64,000 bases of DNA from Maridesulfovibrio sp. (lineage in GTDB: Bacteria > Desulfobacterota > Desulfovibrionia > Desulfovibrionales > Desulfovibrionaceae). Both the position numbers and the translations under genes were made by a program. The stretch is from contig NZ_OY762999.1 in assembly GCF_963666665.1 (NCBI RefSeq), positions 1,245,501 to 1,309,500 of the forward strand, given 5' to 3'. Below, piece by piece: positions 22,639-31,375 of this stretch (its first letter is position 1; every line of letters starts with the position of its first letter). The notes under the pieces were generated by a model. It did not search any database. It saw only the letters and a list, made by a program, of their open reading frames with translations, and was not told the DNA's origin.

Positions 22639-24224
22639 TTTTGAGGATCATCCTTGAAGAGCTTGTAGTTGATGGAGTCCACAAGGGCCTGCCAGCTCGC
22701 TTCAATGATGTTGTGGCTGACGCCCATGGTGGTCCACTGGCTTTTACCGTCAGTGGATTCAATAAGCAGACGGACGTTGGAACTCGTTCCAGCTGCCTGA
22801 CGTACAGCTCCGGACAATACTCTTACCTTAAAGTCCTGTAAACGAACTTCTTTTAATGACGGATAGAAGGGCTCAAGTGCTTTGCGCAACGCTTTGTCGA
22901 GGGCGTTAACCGGACCGTCTCCTGAAGCTGCGGTATGGTTTTCCTGGCCATGAACTTTAACGATGACAGTTGCTTCGGAAAAAGGTTCTGAATCGTTTTT
23001 GCGTTTGGCATCTACCACGAAGAAGTTGATGAACTCAAAGTAGCGTTTAGACCAGCCCATGGCTTTGAAGAAGAGCAGTTCAAAGGAAGCTTCGGCCGCA
23101 GAATATTCAAATCCTATGGATTCACGTTCCTTGATGTCAGCCAGAATGGTCTGAACCGCAGGGTCGTTTTTATCAAGATCGTAACCGTACTGCTTGGCCT
23201 TGTAGAGCACGTTGCTTTTACCGGAAAGGTCTGAAAGCAGCACACGGCGGTCATTACCTACCAGCAGGGGATCAATGTGTTCGTAGCTGGTGGAATCCTT
23301 GAGCACAGCACTGACATGAATGCCTCCCTTATGCGCGAACGCAGCCTGTCCAACAAAGGGCTGACGCAGGAAGGGGCGCAGGTTGGCGATTTCAGTGATA
23401 TAGGTGGAAGTTTCCTTAAGCTTGGTCAGCCTATCTTGGCCAATGGTCTCATAGCCGAGCTTGAGTTCAAGGTTGGGAATGATGGAGCAGAGGTTTGCAT
23501 TACCGCAACGCTCGCCATATCCATTCATGGTTCCTTGAATCTGAACTGCACCGTTTTTAACAGCTGCAAGTGAGTTCGCTACAGCGAGATCACAGTCGTT
23601 ATGGGCATGGATACCGATGTTACAACCGGGAATTTTATCTAATACGGTCCTGCAGGCTTCAACTATTTCTTCGGGCATAGATCCGCCGTTTGTGTCACAG
23701 AGGACAAGAACATCGGCTCCGGCTTCGTGTGCAGCCTTTAGGCAATTAAGAGTGAATTCCGGGTTGGCTTTGAAGCCGTCAAAGAAGTGCTCGGCATCAA
23801 AGAACAGTTCTTCTACATGCGGACGCAGGTAGCCGATACTGTTGCTGATCAGCTCAATATTTCTTTCAAGGGTGACATTAAGAGCACTGGTGGCGTGGAA
23901 GTCCCATGTTTTTCCGAAAATGGACATAACCTTGGCCCCTGATTCAATCAGGGAATTCAGGTTGGGATCATTTTCGGGAGTAAGGCGGTTCATGTGGGTT
24001 GAACCGAAGGCGGAGACTTTGCAGTGCTTAAGAGCGTAGTTCTGGATTTCCTGAAAGAATTCCTTGTCCGTGGCATTGGACCCGGGCCAGCCGCCCTCGA
24101 CGTAATGTACGCCGAGGTCGTCCAGCTTGCGGGTGATGCGCACTTTATCTTGTACGCTTAAGTTTATTTCTTCGGATTGTGTGCCGTCACGCAGGGTGGT
24201 GTCGTATATTTTTATTTGTTTCAT
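22623..24224 (-). CDS. cimA: (R)-citramalate synthase
   Basis: A 533-residue enzyme condensing acetyl-CoA and pyruvate to citramalate, the entry of the threonine-independent isoleucine pathway. The N-terminal HMGL-like TIM barrel carries YDTTLRDGTQ, LCDTNGGSMPEE and GIHAHNDCDLAVANS with the catalytic and metal-binding residues. The C-terminal LeuA dimer/allosteric domain lies around residues 390-520. It is a long citramalate-synthase form distinct from LeuA, as seen in the segment HKGGIHVSAVLKDSTSYEHI. It follows lysC with a 3-bp gap. Co-expression with aspartate kinase groups two entry points to branched-chain and aspartate-family amino acids. Confidence 0.93.
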   Translation of the reverse strand: MKQIKIYDTTLRDGTQSEEINLSVQDKVRITRKLDDLGVHYVEGGWPGSNATDKEFFQEIQNYALKHCKVSAFGSTHMNRLTPENDPNLNSLIESGAKVMSIFGKTWDFHATSALNVTLERNIELISNSIGYLRPHVEELFFDAEHFFDGFKANPEFTLNCLKAAHEAGADVLVLCDTNGGSMPEEIVEACRTVLDKIPGCNIGIHAHNDCDLAVANSLAAVKNGAVQIQGTMNGYGERCGNANLCSIIPNLELKLGYETIGQDRLTKLKETSTYITEIANLRPFLRQPFVGQAAFAHKGGIHVSAVLKDSTSYEHIDPLLVGNDRRVLLSDLSGKSNVLYKAKQYGYDLDKNDPAVQTILADIKERESIGFEYSAAEASFELLFFKAMGWSKRYFEFINFFVVDAKRKNDSEPFSEATVIVKVHGQENHTAASGDGPVNALDKALRKALEPFYPSLKEVRLQDFKVRVLSGAVRQAAGTSSNVRLLIESTDGKSQWTTMGVSHNIIEASWQALVDSINYKLFKDDPQKWPSR

Positions 24225-24227
24225 TTG

Positions 24228-25466
24228 CTAAAGTGAGTTTTCATCGGACCCCGATTTATCGAGCCCGAACGTGTTGTGGAGCGTTCTTATGGCCAGTTCA
24301 GTATATTTTTCTTCAATTAGGCAGGTAATTTTAATTTCGGATGTGCTGATCATCAGGATGTTGATGTTCTCGTCACGCAGTGCTTGAAATGCCTTGGATG
24401 CAACACCGGAATGGTTACGCATTCCAACACCGATAACGGAAACCTTGCAAACATGCTGATCGTACAGAATGTCCTGAGCTCCCATGGGGTCTTTGATCTC
24501 ATCAATAATTTCGAGGGTCTGCTTCAGGTCCCCTCTGGGAATGGTGAAAGTCATGTCAGTGCGGCCGTCACGGCTGGGGTTCTGGACAATCATATCGACA
24601 AGAATACCTGCGTCTGCAAGAGGAGTAAACAGTGTTGCGGATACGCCCGGTTCATCTTTAACTTTAGCTAGAGTTACGCGGGCCTGATCCTTGTCATATG
24701 CAATTCCGGAAACAAGTACTGATTCCATATTCTTATCCTCCTGAGTGACGTATGTTCCGATCTCATCGCTGAAAGTAGAGCGGACATGGACTTTAACATT
24801 ATATTTTTTAGCAAATTCAACTGAACGAATCTGTAGTACTTTTGCGCCCATACTGGCCATTTCAAGCATCTCATCATAGGAAACATGATCCAGCTTGCGG
24901 GCCATAGTGCAGATGTTGGGGTCGGTAGTGAATACGCCCGGAACATCAGTAAAAATTTCACAGACATCAGCTTCAATGGCTGCGGCCATTGCTACTGCGG
25001 ATGTATCGGAGCCGCCGCGGCCAAGGGTGGTAATTCGTTTACCTTCGTCACAGCCCTGAAAACCGGCCATGACCAGTATATCATTTTCCTGCAGCATTTC
25101 TTCGATTTTATCACGATCAATATCAAGGATACGTGCGCGGGAATAGGCAGAGTCTGTTTTAATGGGAACCTGAAAACCCAGCAGAGAGCGGGCTTTGATT
25201 CCGCGATCTTTGAGAAGCATGGCAAACAGGGCTACTGAAACTTGTTCACCGGTTGATACCAGAGAGTCCATTTCGGCCAGATCCGGTTTTTCGGACCATT
25301 CATAAGCCAGATCAATCAACCGGTTTGTTTCACCGGCCATTGCTGAGAGGACTACGATAACTTTGTTGCCTTTTTCGTAAGGCACCATGACTTTTTCCAG
25401 TACTTGCTTCATGCATTCGAGGTTCCTGACCGAGGTTCCACCGAATTTCTGTACTACGATGTTCAT
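24228..25466 (-). CDS. lysC: Aspartate kinase
   Basis: A 412-residue monofunctional aspartokinase, first enzyme of the lysine/threonine/methionine pathway. It carries the N-terminal KFGGTSV motif (residues 7-13), the kinase core GRGGSDTSAVAMAAA and FTDVPGVFTTDP, and two C-terminal ACT domains (starting near VSGIAYDKDQARVT and VSVIGVGMRNHSGVASKAF) for feedback control by lysine or threonine. Length is usual for the form that bears its own regulatory domain. It lies between tsaE (38-bp gap) and cimA (3-bp gap). A lysine riboswitch is not expected this far inside an operon and none is visible. Confidence 0.95.
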   Translation of the reverse strand: MNIVVQKFGGTSVRNLECMKQVLEKVMVPYEKGNKVIVVLSAMAGETNRLIDLAYEWSEKPDLAEMDSLVSTGEQVSVALFAMLLKDRGIKARSLLGFQVPIKTDSAYSRARILDIDRDKIEEMLQENDILVMAGFQGCDEGKRITTLGRGGSDTSAVAMAAAIEADVCEIFTDVPGVFTTDPNICTMARKLDHVSYDEMLEMASMGAKVLQIRSVEFAKKYNVKVHVRSTFSDEIGTYVTQEDKNMESVLVSGIAYDKDQARVTLAKVKDEPGVSATLFTPLADAGILVDMIVQNPSRDGRTDMTFTIPRGDLKQTLEIIDEIKDPMGAQDILYDQHVCKVSVIGVGMRNHSGVASKAFQALRDENINILMISTSEIKITCLIEEKYTELAIRTLHNTFGLDKSGSDENSL

Positions 25467-25504
25467 CTGAACATTATCTCCTTACCACATGAGTTCAACG
25501 GATA

Positions 25505-25999
25505 TTATTGGAATGACTTGAGAAATGAGGCAAGCTCTTCATAGAGGGAGGTCGCTGAACCATGCAGGGTCAATTCTATTGTTCTGCCGGATGCGGCAGG
25601 GGTCCAAGTGAAGAGCAGTGCGCTTTCAGGCCAGAATTCAATATTCAGATACTGAATCCACTCTACAACTGTCAAAGTTTTTTTATCACTTAATAAATCA
25701 AAGAAATCATCATCAGGAGTCTGACCTTCCAGTCTATAGAGGTCAAAATGCGCAACCTGAGGTTTTGTTGGGTAAATATTAAGAATATTGAAACTGGGAC
25801 TGCTTACTTCTGCGTTTTGCGCACCGGGGAAAGATTCTACAAGCGCACGAACAAAAGTTGTTTTTCCCGCTCCAAGGTCGCCGTTCAGGAAGATGGGGAC
25901 CAGTTTTTTAGTTTCCAGAAAAAAAGAAGCCAGAGTGGAGCCGAGTTTTAAAGTCGCCTCCACATCCGGCAGATTGATGATCAATTTATCATTACTCAT
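25505..25999 (-). CDS. tsaE: tRNA threonylcarbamoyladenosine synthesis ATPase TsaE
   Basis: A 164-residue P-loop protein of the TsaE (YjeE) family. Together with TsaB and TsaD it completes the N6-threonylcarbamoyl modification of adenosine 37 in ANN-reading tRNAs. The Walker A sequence GDLGAGKTT (residues 40-48) and the following FVRALVESF are clear, as are SPSFNILNIY and HFDLYRLEG. TsaB and TsaD are not in the window. It is 2 bp from the CBS-domain gene in the long minus-strand run. Confidence 0.93.
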   Translation of the reverse strand: MSNDKLIINLPDVEATLKLGSTLASFFLETKKLVPIFLNGDLGAGKTTFVRALVESFPGAQNAEVSSPSFNILNIYPTKPQVAHFDLYRLEGQTPDDDFFDLLSDKKTLTVVEWIQYLNIEFWPESALLFTWTPAASGRTIELTLHGSATSLYEELASFLKSFQ

Positions 26000-26001
26000 T
26001 G

Positions 26002-26451
26002 TTACTTAGCTAAAACCTTTAAAACGTCTTCTTTACCGACAACGCCAACCAGCTTGCCGTTTTCAACAACCGGCAGGGTATAAAACTTTCTTTCGACCAT
26101 GAGATCGGCAATCTTTTCGATGCTGGTGTCAGGTTCAATGGTTATTGGATTCGGGGTCATGGCGTGTTCGACCTTGGTAGCCGCAATTTTGTTCACTTCC
26201 CGCTCAAGATCCTCGTTGGAGGAGAAGGAAATGAAACCGTCAAGTATGGTGAACAGGGAAGGCATGGATATGGTTTTCTGTTGCGCCACAAGATCACTCT
26301 GACAGAGAACCCCGATCAGCTTTCCGCTACGGTCTACCACAGGCAGCCCGTTCAGGTGTTTTTCAAGCATGAGCTTTGCTGCGGTTGCAACATCGGTATC
26401 AGGTTCGAGGGTGAGAGCACCGGAAGTCATGATGTCTTTCGCTTTCAGCAT
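26002..26451 (-). CDS. CBS-domain pair protein
   Basis: 149 residues made of two CBS motifs (about 6-60 and 90-148) and nothing else. Typical CBS strings are present: LMLEKHLNGLPVVDRSGKLIG and LMVERKFYTLPVVENGKLVGV. Paired CBS domains bind adenine nucleotides such as AMP, ATP or SAM and act as energy or ligand sensors. The first half ends in a longer insert (about 60-85, SMPSLFTILDGFISF). It overlaps the nnrE/D gene by 7 bp and is followed 2 bp later by tsaE. Its partner protein is unknown. The NAD(P)HX enzyme next to it makes nucleotide sensing plausible but unproven. Confidence 0.88.
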   Translation of the reverse strand: MLKAKDIMTSGALTLEPDTDVATAAKLMLEKHLNGLPVVDRSGKLIGVLCQSDLVAQQKTISMPSLFTILDGFISFSSNEDLEREVNKIAATKVEHAMTPNPITIEPDTSIEKIADLMVERKFYTLPVVENGKLVGVVGKEDVLKVLAK

Positions 26452-27980
26452 AATTCCTCCTTGAGCACTTGAGGGAGCACGTCCGCTATTTCAGTTGCGA
26501 TGTTTCCTCGATACGGAAAATTTTCAGCCAGATACTGTCCTGCCAGTCCATGCCAGTATACCGCGATACAGGCACTTTGCATAGCAGGAATTCCTTTTGC
26601 CAACAAAGCTCCGCCCATACCGGCCAGAATATCTCCGGACCCTGCTGCCGCAAGGTTGGGGGCGGAAAGCGGTGATACAACAACCTGTCCATCCGGGCAG
26701 CCGATGATTGTACCTGCCCCCTTAAGCACGAGTATGGTTTTGCTTGCTGTCGCAAACTCCCGTGCGGTGTTGATTCGTTCAGCTTCAACTTCGGGAATAC
26801 TGCTGTTGACCATACGGGCCATCTCGCCGGGATGCGGGGTGAGAATTGAATTTTCAACTATCCGTTTAAGCAGCTCAGGGCGCTTGGCAAAAGCATAAAG
26901 AGCATCGGCATCAAACACTGCAGGCGGGTGTCCGTGCTTGACTATGGCTTCCACCAAATCAAGTGCTCCTTTTTCACGTCCCAATCCCGGTCCAATGACC
27001 AACGCATCGTATTTTTCCAGTTCCCGAAGCAGTTCTGCGATCATCTGATCATTCCACTGATCGCCGGAGCCAAGCCCTTTAGTCATCAATTCCGGTTTCC
27101 CGGCTTTTACTTCTGCAGCCAATCCGTCAGGGCAGGCCATGGTTACCAATCCGGCTCCTGCACGCAGGGCGGATATGCCTGCCAGATGCAGCGCTCCTGT
27201 GAGGCCCTTGGAAGCTCCAATCAGCAATATGTGCCCGGAATTTCCCTTATGCATGGCAGGGGAGGGCTCAGGGATAAATTCAAGCGCATTTTCCCTGATC
27301 AGCAGGTGTGTAGCCGGATGCTTGTATTTTACCTCATTGGGAATACCAATGTGAGTGACCACTAAAGTGCCAGTGTATGCATCCGCATGGGGCAAGGCAA
27401 GACCAATTTTAGCCTCCTCAAACGTTACAGTCAGTTGGGCCTGTACAGCAACAGGTTGAGGCTGTCCGGTCAGCCCGTTCAAGCCGGAAGGAATATCCAC
27501 TGCAAAGATAAAACTGTTTTTGGTTTCGTTGATTGCATGAACTATTGCATGGGCAAAGGGGCGCAGTTCTCCGGAAAAACCAGTTCCGAGCAGGGCATCA
27601 ATAATTATATCAGCTTCAGGTAAAATCACCTTTTCCGTAGCTCGAAAAAATTTCATGTTCACGCCCAGCCGTGCGGCAACCTTAAGCATGTAAGCTGCAT
27701 CGCCTTTATACTTACTCTTGGGAACCGTGTGTAGGATCAGGACTTCCGCACCCAGATCAGCCAGCATGCGTCCCATGACAAAGCCGTCTCCGCCGTTATT
27801 GCCTGATCCGGCAATGATCAGAATCTTTTTACCGGACACATCGCCATAGCCCTTAAGCAGGGCGAAAACAGCCTCGCGTCCGGCATTCTCCATCAGTATT
27901 TCACCCCTGATGCCTATTTCATTGATAGTGACTTTGTCCCAGTTGGACATTTCTGCGGGAGTAGGAAGCGGTGAGAACAT
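26445..27980 (-). CDS. nnr: Bifunctional NAD(P)HX epimerase / ADP-dependent dehydratase
   Basis: About 511 residues from ATG 27980, which has a strong GGAGGG site. An upstream in-frame ATG at 28046 adds 22 basic residues and is not needed. The protein repairs hydrated NAD(P)H. The N-terminal YjeF_N epimerase domain (about 1-215) contains ILIIAGSGNNGGDGFVMGR, and the C-terminal ribokinase-like dehydratase (about 230-510) contains KGNSGHILLIGASKGLTGA, ILTPHPGEMARM and AAAGSGDILAGMGGALLAKG. The fused arrangement equals E. coli Nnr (YjeF). It overlaps the CBS gene by 7 bp and is separated from acpS by repeat copy C, so it may have reduced or separate expression. Confidence 0.93.
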   Translation of the reverse strand: MFSPLPTPAEMSNWDKVTINEIGIRGEILMENAGREAVFALLKGYGDVSGKKILIIAGSGNNGGDGFVMGRMLADLGAEVLILHTVPKSKYKGDAAYMLKVAARLGVNMKFFRATEKVILPEADIIIDALLGTGFSGELRPFAHAIVHAINETKNSFIFAVDIPSGLNGLTGQPQPVAVQAQLTVTFEEAKIGLALPHADAYTGTLVVTHIGIPNEVKYKHPATHLLIRENALEFIPEPSPAMHKGNSGHILLIGASKGLTGALHLAGISALRAGAGLVTMACPDGLAAEVKAGKPELMTKGLGSGDQWNDQMIAELLRELEKYDALVIGPGLGREKGALDLVEAIVKHGHPPAVFDADALYAFAKRPELLKRIVENSILTPHPGEMARMVNSSIPEVEAERINTAREFATASKTILVLKGAGTIIGCPDGQVVVSPLSAPNLAAAGSGDILAGMGGALLAKGIPAMQSACIAVYWHGLAGQYLAENFPYRGNIATEIADVLPQVLKEELC

Positions 27981-28082
27981 TTTCCCTCCGGGGGCTTTCC
28001 GAGGTTCAGATATATTTTTAATATGGTTTCGCCGTTTTAACCGCACAAGTTCTTAAGATACCAAAACTAATACTAATATAAG

Positions 28083-28136
28083 GTTTTGGGATTCTTAAAC
28101 CCTTTTGCAAAAGGGTTTAAGCCGCCGGAGGCATTA
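28083..28136 (-). repeat. Dispersed 3'-end hairpin repeat, best copy C
   Basis: On the minus strand it begins inside the acpS stop codon: TAATGCCTCCGGCGGC, then a perfect 28-nt palindrome (28094-28121) whose arms CTTAAACCCTTTT and AAAAGGGTTTAAG enclose GC, then AATCCCAAAACC. The palindrome has the same sequence on both strands, so it folds equally in either transcript direction. It could act as a weak terminator or as an RNA 3'-end stabiliser between acpS and nnr. Confidence 0.85.
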
Positions 28137-28508
28137 TTTCTCCAACACAACTACTGCTGCTGCGGAATCTCTGCCATGAGTGATAGAGATATGGACACCT
28201 TCAACGCCGATTGATTTGCTGCGTTCAAGAGCTTTACCTAGGAAGTTAAGTTGTGGCGCTCCGGATTTCATGCGTGTTATTTCAATTGTGTGGAATGTTA
28301 TTCCTTCGGCAAATCCGGTCCCTAGTGCTTTTACTGCTGCTTCTTTAGCTGCGAAGCGGGCAGCAACGTAGGGAACTGGATTCTTAGACGGGATAAGTTC
28401 CATCTCCGCAGGAGTAAGGATTTTTTCCGCAAAGCGTTCGCCGTATTTATCCAGCGAACGCTTGATGCGGTCAAGTTCAGTTATATCTATTCCAAGTCCG
28501 ATGATCAT
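28134..28508 (-). CDS. acpS: Holo-[acyl-carrier-protein] synthase
   Basis: A 124-residue AcpS, which transfers phosphopantetheine from CoA to acyl carrier protein. The signature IGLGIDITELDRI at the N-terminus supplies the metal-binding aspartate, and RFAAKEAAVKALG supplies the conserved glutamate and lysine. The C-terminal SITHGRDSAAAVVV is also typical. It starts 3 bp after the pdxJ stop codon, the same pdxJ-acpS order as in enterobacteria. Its stop codon lies inside repeat copy C. Confidence 0.95.
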   Translation of the reverse strand: MIIGLGIDITELDRIKRSLDKYGERFAEKILTPAEMELIPSKNPVPYVAARFAAKEAAVKALGTGFAEGITFHTIEITRMKSGAPQLNFLGKALERSKSIGVEGVHISITHGRDSAAAVVVLEK

Positions 28509-28511
28509 GAA

Positions 28512-29237
28512 TTAATCAGCAAAGTTTCTAATAATTTCAACCATGTCACGGACAGCGCGATCAATACCAACGTAGATTGCACGGGACATGATGGAGTGTC
28601 CGATGGAATATTCGCAAATTCCGGGAACATCTGCGAAATCGAGGATGTTTACGTAGTTCAGGCCGTGACCGAGATTGACCTTGAGTCCGAGATCCTGTGA
28701 CATCTTGATGCCGTCGATGATGCGGGCCAGTTCTGCCTTCTGCTCGGAACGGGTCGGAGCATCAGCAAAATGTCCGGTATGAATTTCAACATATTCCGCA
28801 CCGATCGCCTTAGCTGCTTTAATCTGGTCGGTATCAGCGTCGATGAACAGGCTGGAGCCGATTCCTTTTTCGTGCAGCGGGGCAAGATATTCGGTGAGAC
28901 GTTTTTCCTGACCAATGCAGTTCAGGCCGCCTTCAGTGGTAAGCTCTTCGCGTTTTTCAGGTACAAGGCAGACTGTTGCAGGATCGATGCGCAGGGCAAT
29001 CTGCTGCATTTCTTCGGTTGCTGCCATTTCAAAATGAAAATCAGTCTGAATGGTTTTACTGATCAGTTCGATATCGCGGTCCTGCACATGTCTGCGGTCT
29101 TCGCGCAGGTGCATGATAATGCCTACTGCTCCGGCGAGTTCGCACATAGCGGCTGCAGTAACGGGGTCCGGTTCTATTCCAAGGCGTGCCTGCCTGATAG
29201 TAGCTACATGGTCAACATTGACGCATAAGAAGGGCAT
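28512..29237 (-). CDS. pdxJ: Pyridoxine 5'-phosphate synthase
   Basis: A 241-residue TIM-barrel enzyme joining 1-deoxyxylulose 5-phosphate and 3-amino-2-oxopropyl phosphate to pyridoxine phosphate, the last ring-forming step of the DXP-dependent vitamin B6 route. Typical sequences are VNVDHVATIRQAR at the N-terminus, IIMHLREDRRHV, TVCLVPEKREELTTEGGL and VEIHTGHFADA. GGAGGATATAATC gives the ribosome site for ATG 29237. It is the first gene of the minus-strand run down to position 21799. A TATAAT (29292-29287) with a weak -35 is a possible promoter. Confidence 0.96.
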   Translation of the reverse strand: MPFLCVNVDHVATIRQARLGIEPDPVTAAAMCELAGAVGIIMHLREDRRHVQDRDIELISKTIQTDFHFEMAATEEMQQIALRIDPATVCLVPEKREELTTEGGLNCIGQEKRLTEYLAPLHEKGIGSSLFIDADTDQIKAAKAIGAEYVEIHTGHFADAPTRSEQKAELARIIDGIKMSQDLGLKVNLGHGLNYVNILDFADVPGICEYSIGHSIMSRAIYVGIDRAVRDMVEIIRNFAD

Positions 29238-29390
29238 GATTATATCCTCCGGTAAAATTATTTCATAATTTGAAAGTCGAATTTTTATTATATTAAAAAT
29301 GAAGCCTGAAGCGGTTTCCGGCTTGCTAACAGCACAATATAGTTAATGGACTTTGATGGCAACCGTCATATCTTTGTAACCGGGTTAGAG

Positions 29391-29419
29391 TTGACATTAA
29401 AAACATAATGGCGTTATCC
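29391..29419 (+). promoter_or_regulatory. Possible sigma70 promoter of ugd
   Basis: TTGACA (29391-29396), 17 bp, then TTATCC (29414-29419). It gives a leader of about 85 nt before ugd. The -35 is perfect and the -10 is poor. Confidence 0.4.
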
Positions 29420-29512
29420 GCTCTAGGATCAATTAAGCGTCAGCCCGGCACCTGAGATAATGCCAGCTAATTATAGAAAATCAAACGCTATAAATAAACG
29501 AGAGAACAGCTA

Positions 29513-30859
29513 ATGAACATTTGTATTGTAGGGACCGGATATGTGGGTCTGGTCAGCGCGGCGTGTTTTGCTGAAATGGGTAACCACGTATGGTGCGTGG
29601 ATGTTAATCCTGATGTAGTAGAAACCCTCAAGCAGGGAAAAATTCATATTTTTGAACCCGGCCTTGATGTCCTTGTTAAGCGTAACTACGAAGACGAAAG
29701 ACTTTTCTTTACCACCGATCTTAAAGAAGGGCTGGCAAAAGCCAAGATGGTTTTCATCTGCGTTGGTACACCTTGTGGTGCCGACGGCAGTTGTGATCTT
29801 AGTTATGTTGAGACTGTAGCCCGTCAGGTCGGTCAGAATATGACTGAGCCTAAAATCATTGTAGATAAATCCACCGTCCCCGTTGGAACTGCTGATAAAG
29901 TTCGGGCCACCATTCAGGAAGAGCTGGATAAGCGCGGTCTGGATATTGATTTTGATGTGGCGTCCAACCCTGAATTCCTCAAAGAAGGTGATGCTGTCAG
30001 CGATTTCATGAAGCCTGACCGGGTTGTAGTCGGTACTGAAAATGAAGAAACCCGCAAGCAGTTCGAAACTCTTTACGCACCTTATGCCCGCAGCCGTGAA
30101 AAACTTATCTTCATGGGGACCAGAAGTGCTGAGATGACCAAGTATGCAGCAAACTGCATGCTGGCAACCAAAATTTCCTTTATCAACGAAATTGCCGGAA
30201 TCTGCGAGAAAGTCGATGCAAACGTACGCGAAGTTCGTTTGGGCATCGGTTCTGACCACCGCATCGGGTACTACTTCATTTACCCCGGAGTAGGGTATGG
30301 TGGATCTTGCTTTCCTAAAGACGTAAAGGCTTTGATCAACACCGCCAGGGAAGTAGGTGCAAAGCCTGAACTTATCGAGGCTGTAGATTCCGTTAACAAC
30401 CGCCAGAAAAAAATGCTCTCCAGAAAAATTCTGGACTATTTTGAACCTCAGGGCGGTGTTAAAGGTAAAACCCTTGCATTGTGGGGGCTTGCATTTAAAG
30501 CCAATACTGATGATATGCGTGAATCTTCCGCTCTTTCTATTATTGAAGAGCTGACTTCCGCAGGAATGAAAATTAAAGCATTCGATCCTGTTGCACACAA
30601 GAAAGCCGCAGAGATTCTGAGTGATAATGATCTGGTGGAGATTGTCCACAACCAGTATGAAGTGCTTGGAGGTGCTGATGCCCTTGCTGTTGTTACTGAC
30701 TGGAACCAATTCAGGAACCCCGATTTTGACAGGGTAAAAGAGTCTCTCAATGCACCGCTGGTTTTTGACGGCAGAAACCTTTATGATCCTGCCTACCTTG
30801 GAAGCTGCGGTTTTGCTTACTTCAGCGTAGGCCGCCGTCCGGTTGGAACTGAAGATTAG
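29513..30859 (+). CDS. ugd: UDP-glucose 6-dehydrogenase
   Basis: A 448-residue enzyme oxidising UDP-glucose to UDP-glucuronate with two NAD+, supplying sugar acids for surface polysaccharides. The N-terminal Rossmann motif IVGTGYVGLVSAACFAEMG, the central FICVGTP and DKSTVPVGTADKVR, and the catalytic cysteine in YGGSCFPKD (Cys266) are all present. The C-terminal UDP-binding domain carries LWGLAFKANTDDMRESSAL. No polysaccharide gene cluster is next to it. It is a single gene with its own leader and a strong terminator. Confidence 0.96.
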   Translation: MNICIVGTGYVGLVSAACFAEMGNHVWCVDVNPDVVETLKQGKIHIFEPGLDVLVKRNYEDERLFFTTDLKEGLAKAKMVFICVGTPCGADGSCDLSYVETVARQVGQNMTEPKIIVDKSTVPVGTADKVRATIQEELDKRGLDIDFDVASNPEFLKEGDAVSDFMKPDRVVVGTENEETRKQFETLYAPYARSREKLIFMGTRSAEMTKYAANCMLATKISFINEIAGICEKVDANVREVRLGIGSDHRIGYYFIYPGVGYGGSCFPKDVKALINTAREVGAKPELIEAVDSVNNRQKKMLSRKILDYFEPQGGVKGKTLALWGLAFKANTDDMRESSALSIIEELTSAGMKIKAFDPVAHKKAAEILSDNDLVEIVHNQYEVLGGADALAVVTDWNQFRNPDFDRVKESLNAPLVFDGRNLYDPAYLGSCGFAYFSVGRRPVGTED

Positions 30860-30884
30860 TTCATACTGAGAAAACAGAAATAAA

Positions 30885-30916
30885 AAGGCCCGCCATTGGC
30901 GGGCCTTACTTTTTTA
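30885..30916. terminator. Bidirectional terminator after ugd
   Basis: AAGGCCCGCC (30885-30894) pairs perfectly with GGCGGGCCTT (30898-30907) around ATT, with T-rich flanks on both strands. It also lies directly at the 3' end of the small minus-strand gene. Confidence 0.9.
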
Positions 30917-31129
30917 AGGATCCAGAGTCTTCATTGATGACCTGAGCTGCAGTTCCTGCAGAATCAGCCTTTCGTACTCCGGGCTGTATGGAATATCTTC
31001 TTGATTATCCTGATCAAGCATTTTGGCTAGAAATTGAGTTTCTTCCCAAAAGTCGAGCAGTTCTTCATTTGCTAGTGATTTAATTTGGTCTTCCAGAGTA
31101 ATATTTTCTGTCGGGGAAAACTGAGCCAT
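30914..31129 (-). CDS. Small hypothetical acidic protein
   Basis: A 71-residue acidic, probably all-helical protein (EDQIKSLANEELLDFWEETQFL, then SPEYERLILQELQLR). I do not recognise a family. AGGAGG lies 12 nt before the ATG at 31129. A second ATG nearer to that site opens only a 19-codon frame. The gene ends at a bidirectional terminator and its divergent partner is cheW, 246 bp away, so a link to chemotaxis is possible but without evidence. It could be spurious, but the ribosome site and helix pattern favour a real gene. Confidence 0.55.
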   Translation of the reverse strand: MAQFSPTENITLEDQIKSLANEELLDFWEETQFLAKMLDQDNQEDIPYSPEYERLILQELQLRSSMKTLDP

Positions 31130-31375
31130 GCGAGTTCATACCCTCCTGAGCTTCGCTTTTTGCTATCAGATTTAACTGATAGTCATTAAAGTGGAGCTAG
31201 TCAATTTTTGTTCTAAGAAAAAATGCGTAATTCTTTTATAATCTCAGGATTAGCTTGCAAATATTTCAGATGAATAATATTATGGTATTAAATTAGAACT
31301 TTTGAATTTTCTTATAAATTAAAATTGATCAAAGCCCTTGGTCATCCACTGTAAAAATATAACAGGGGGACAAAT

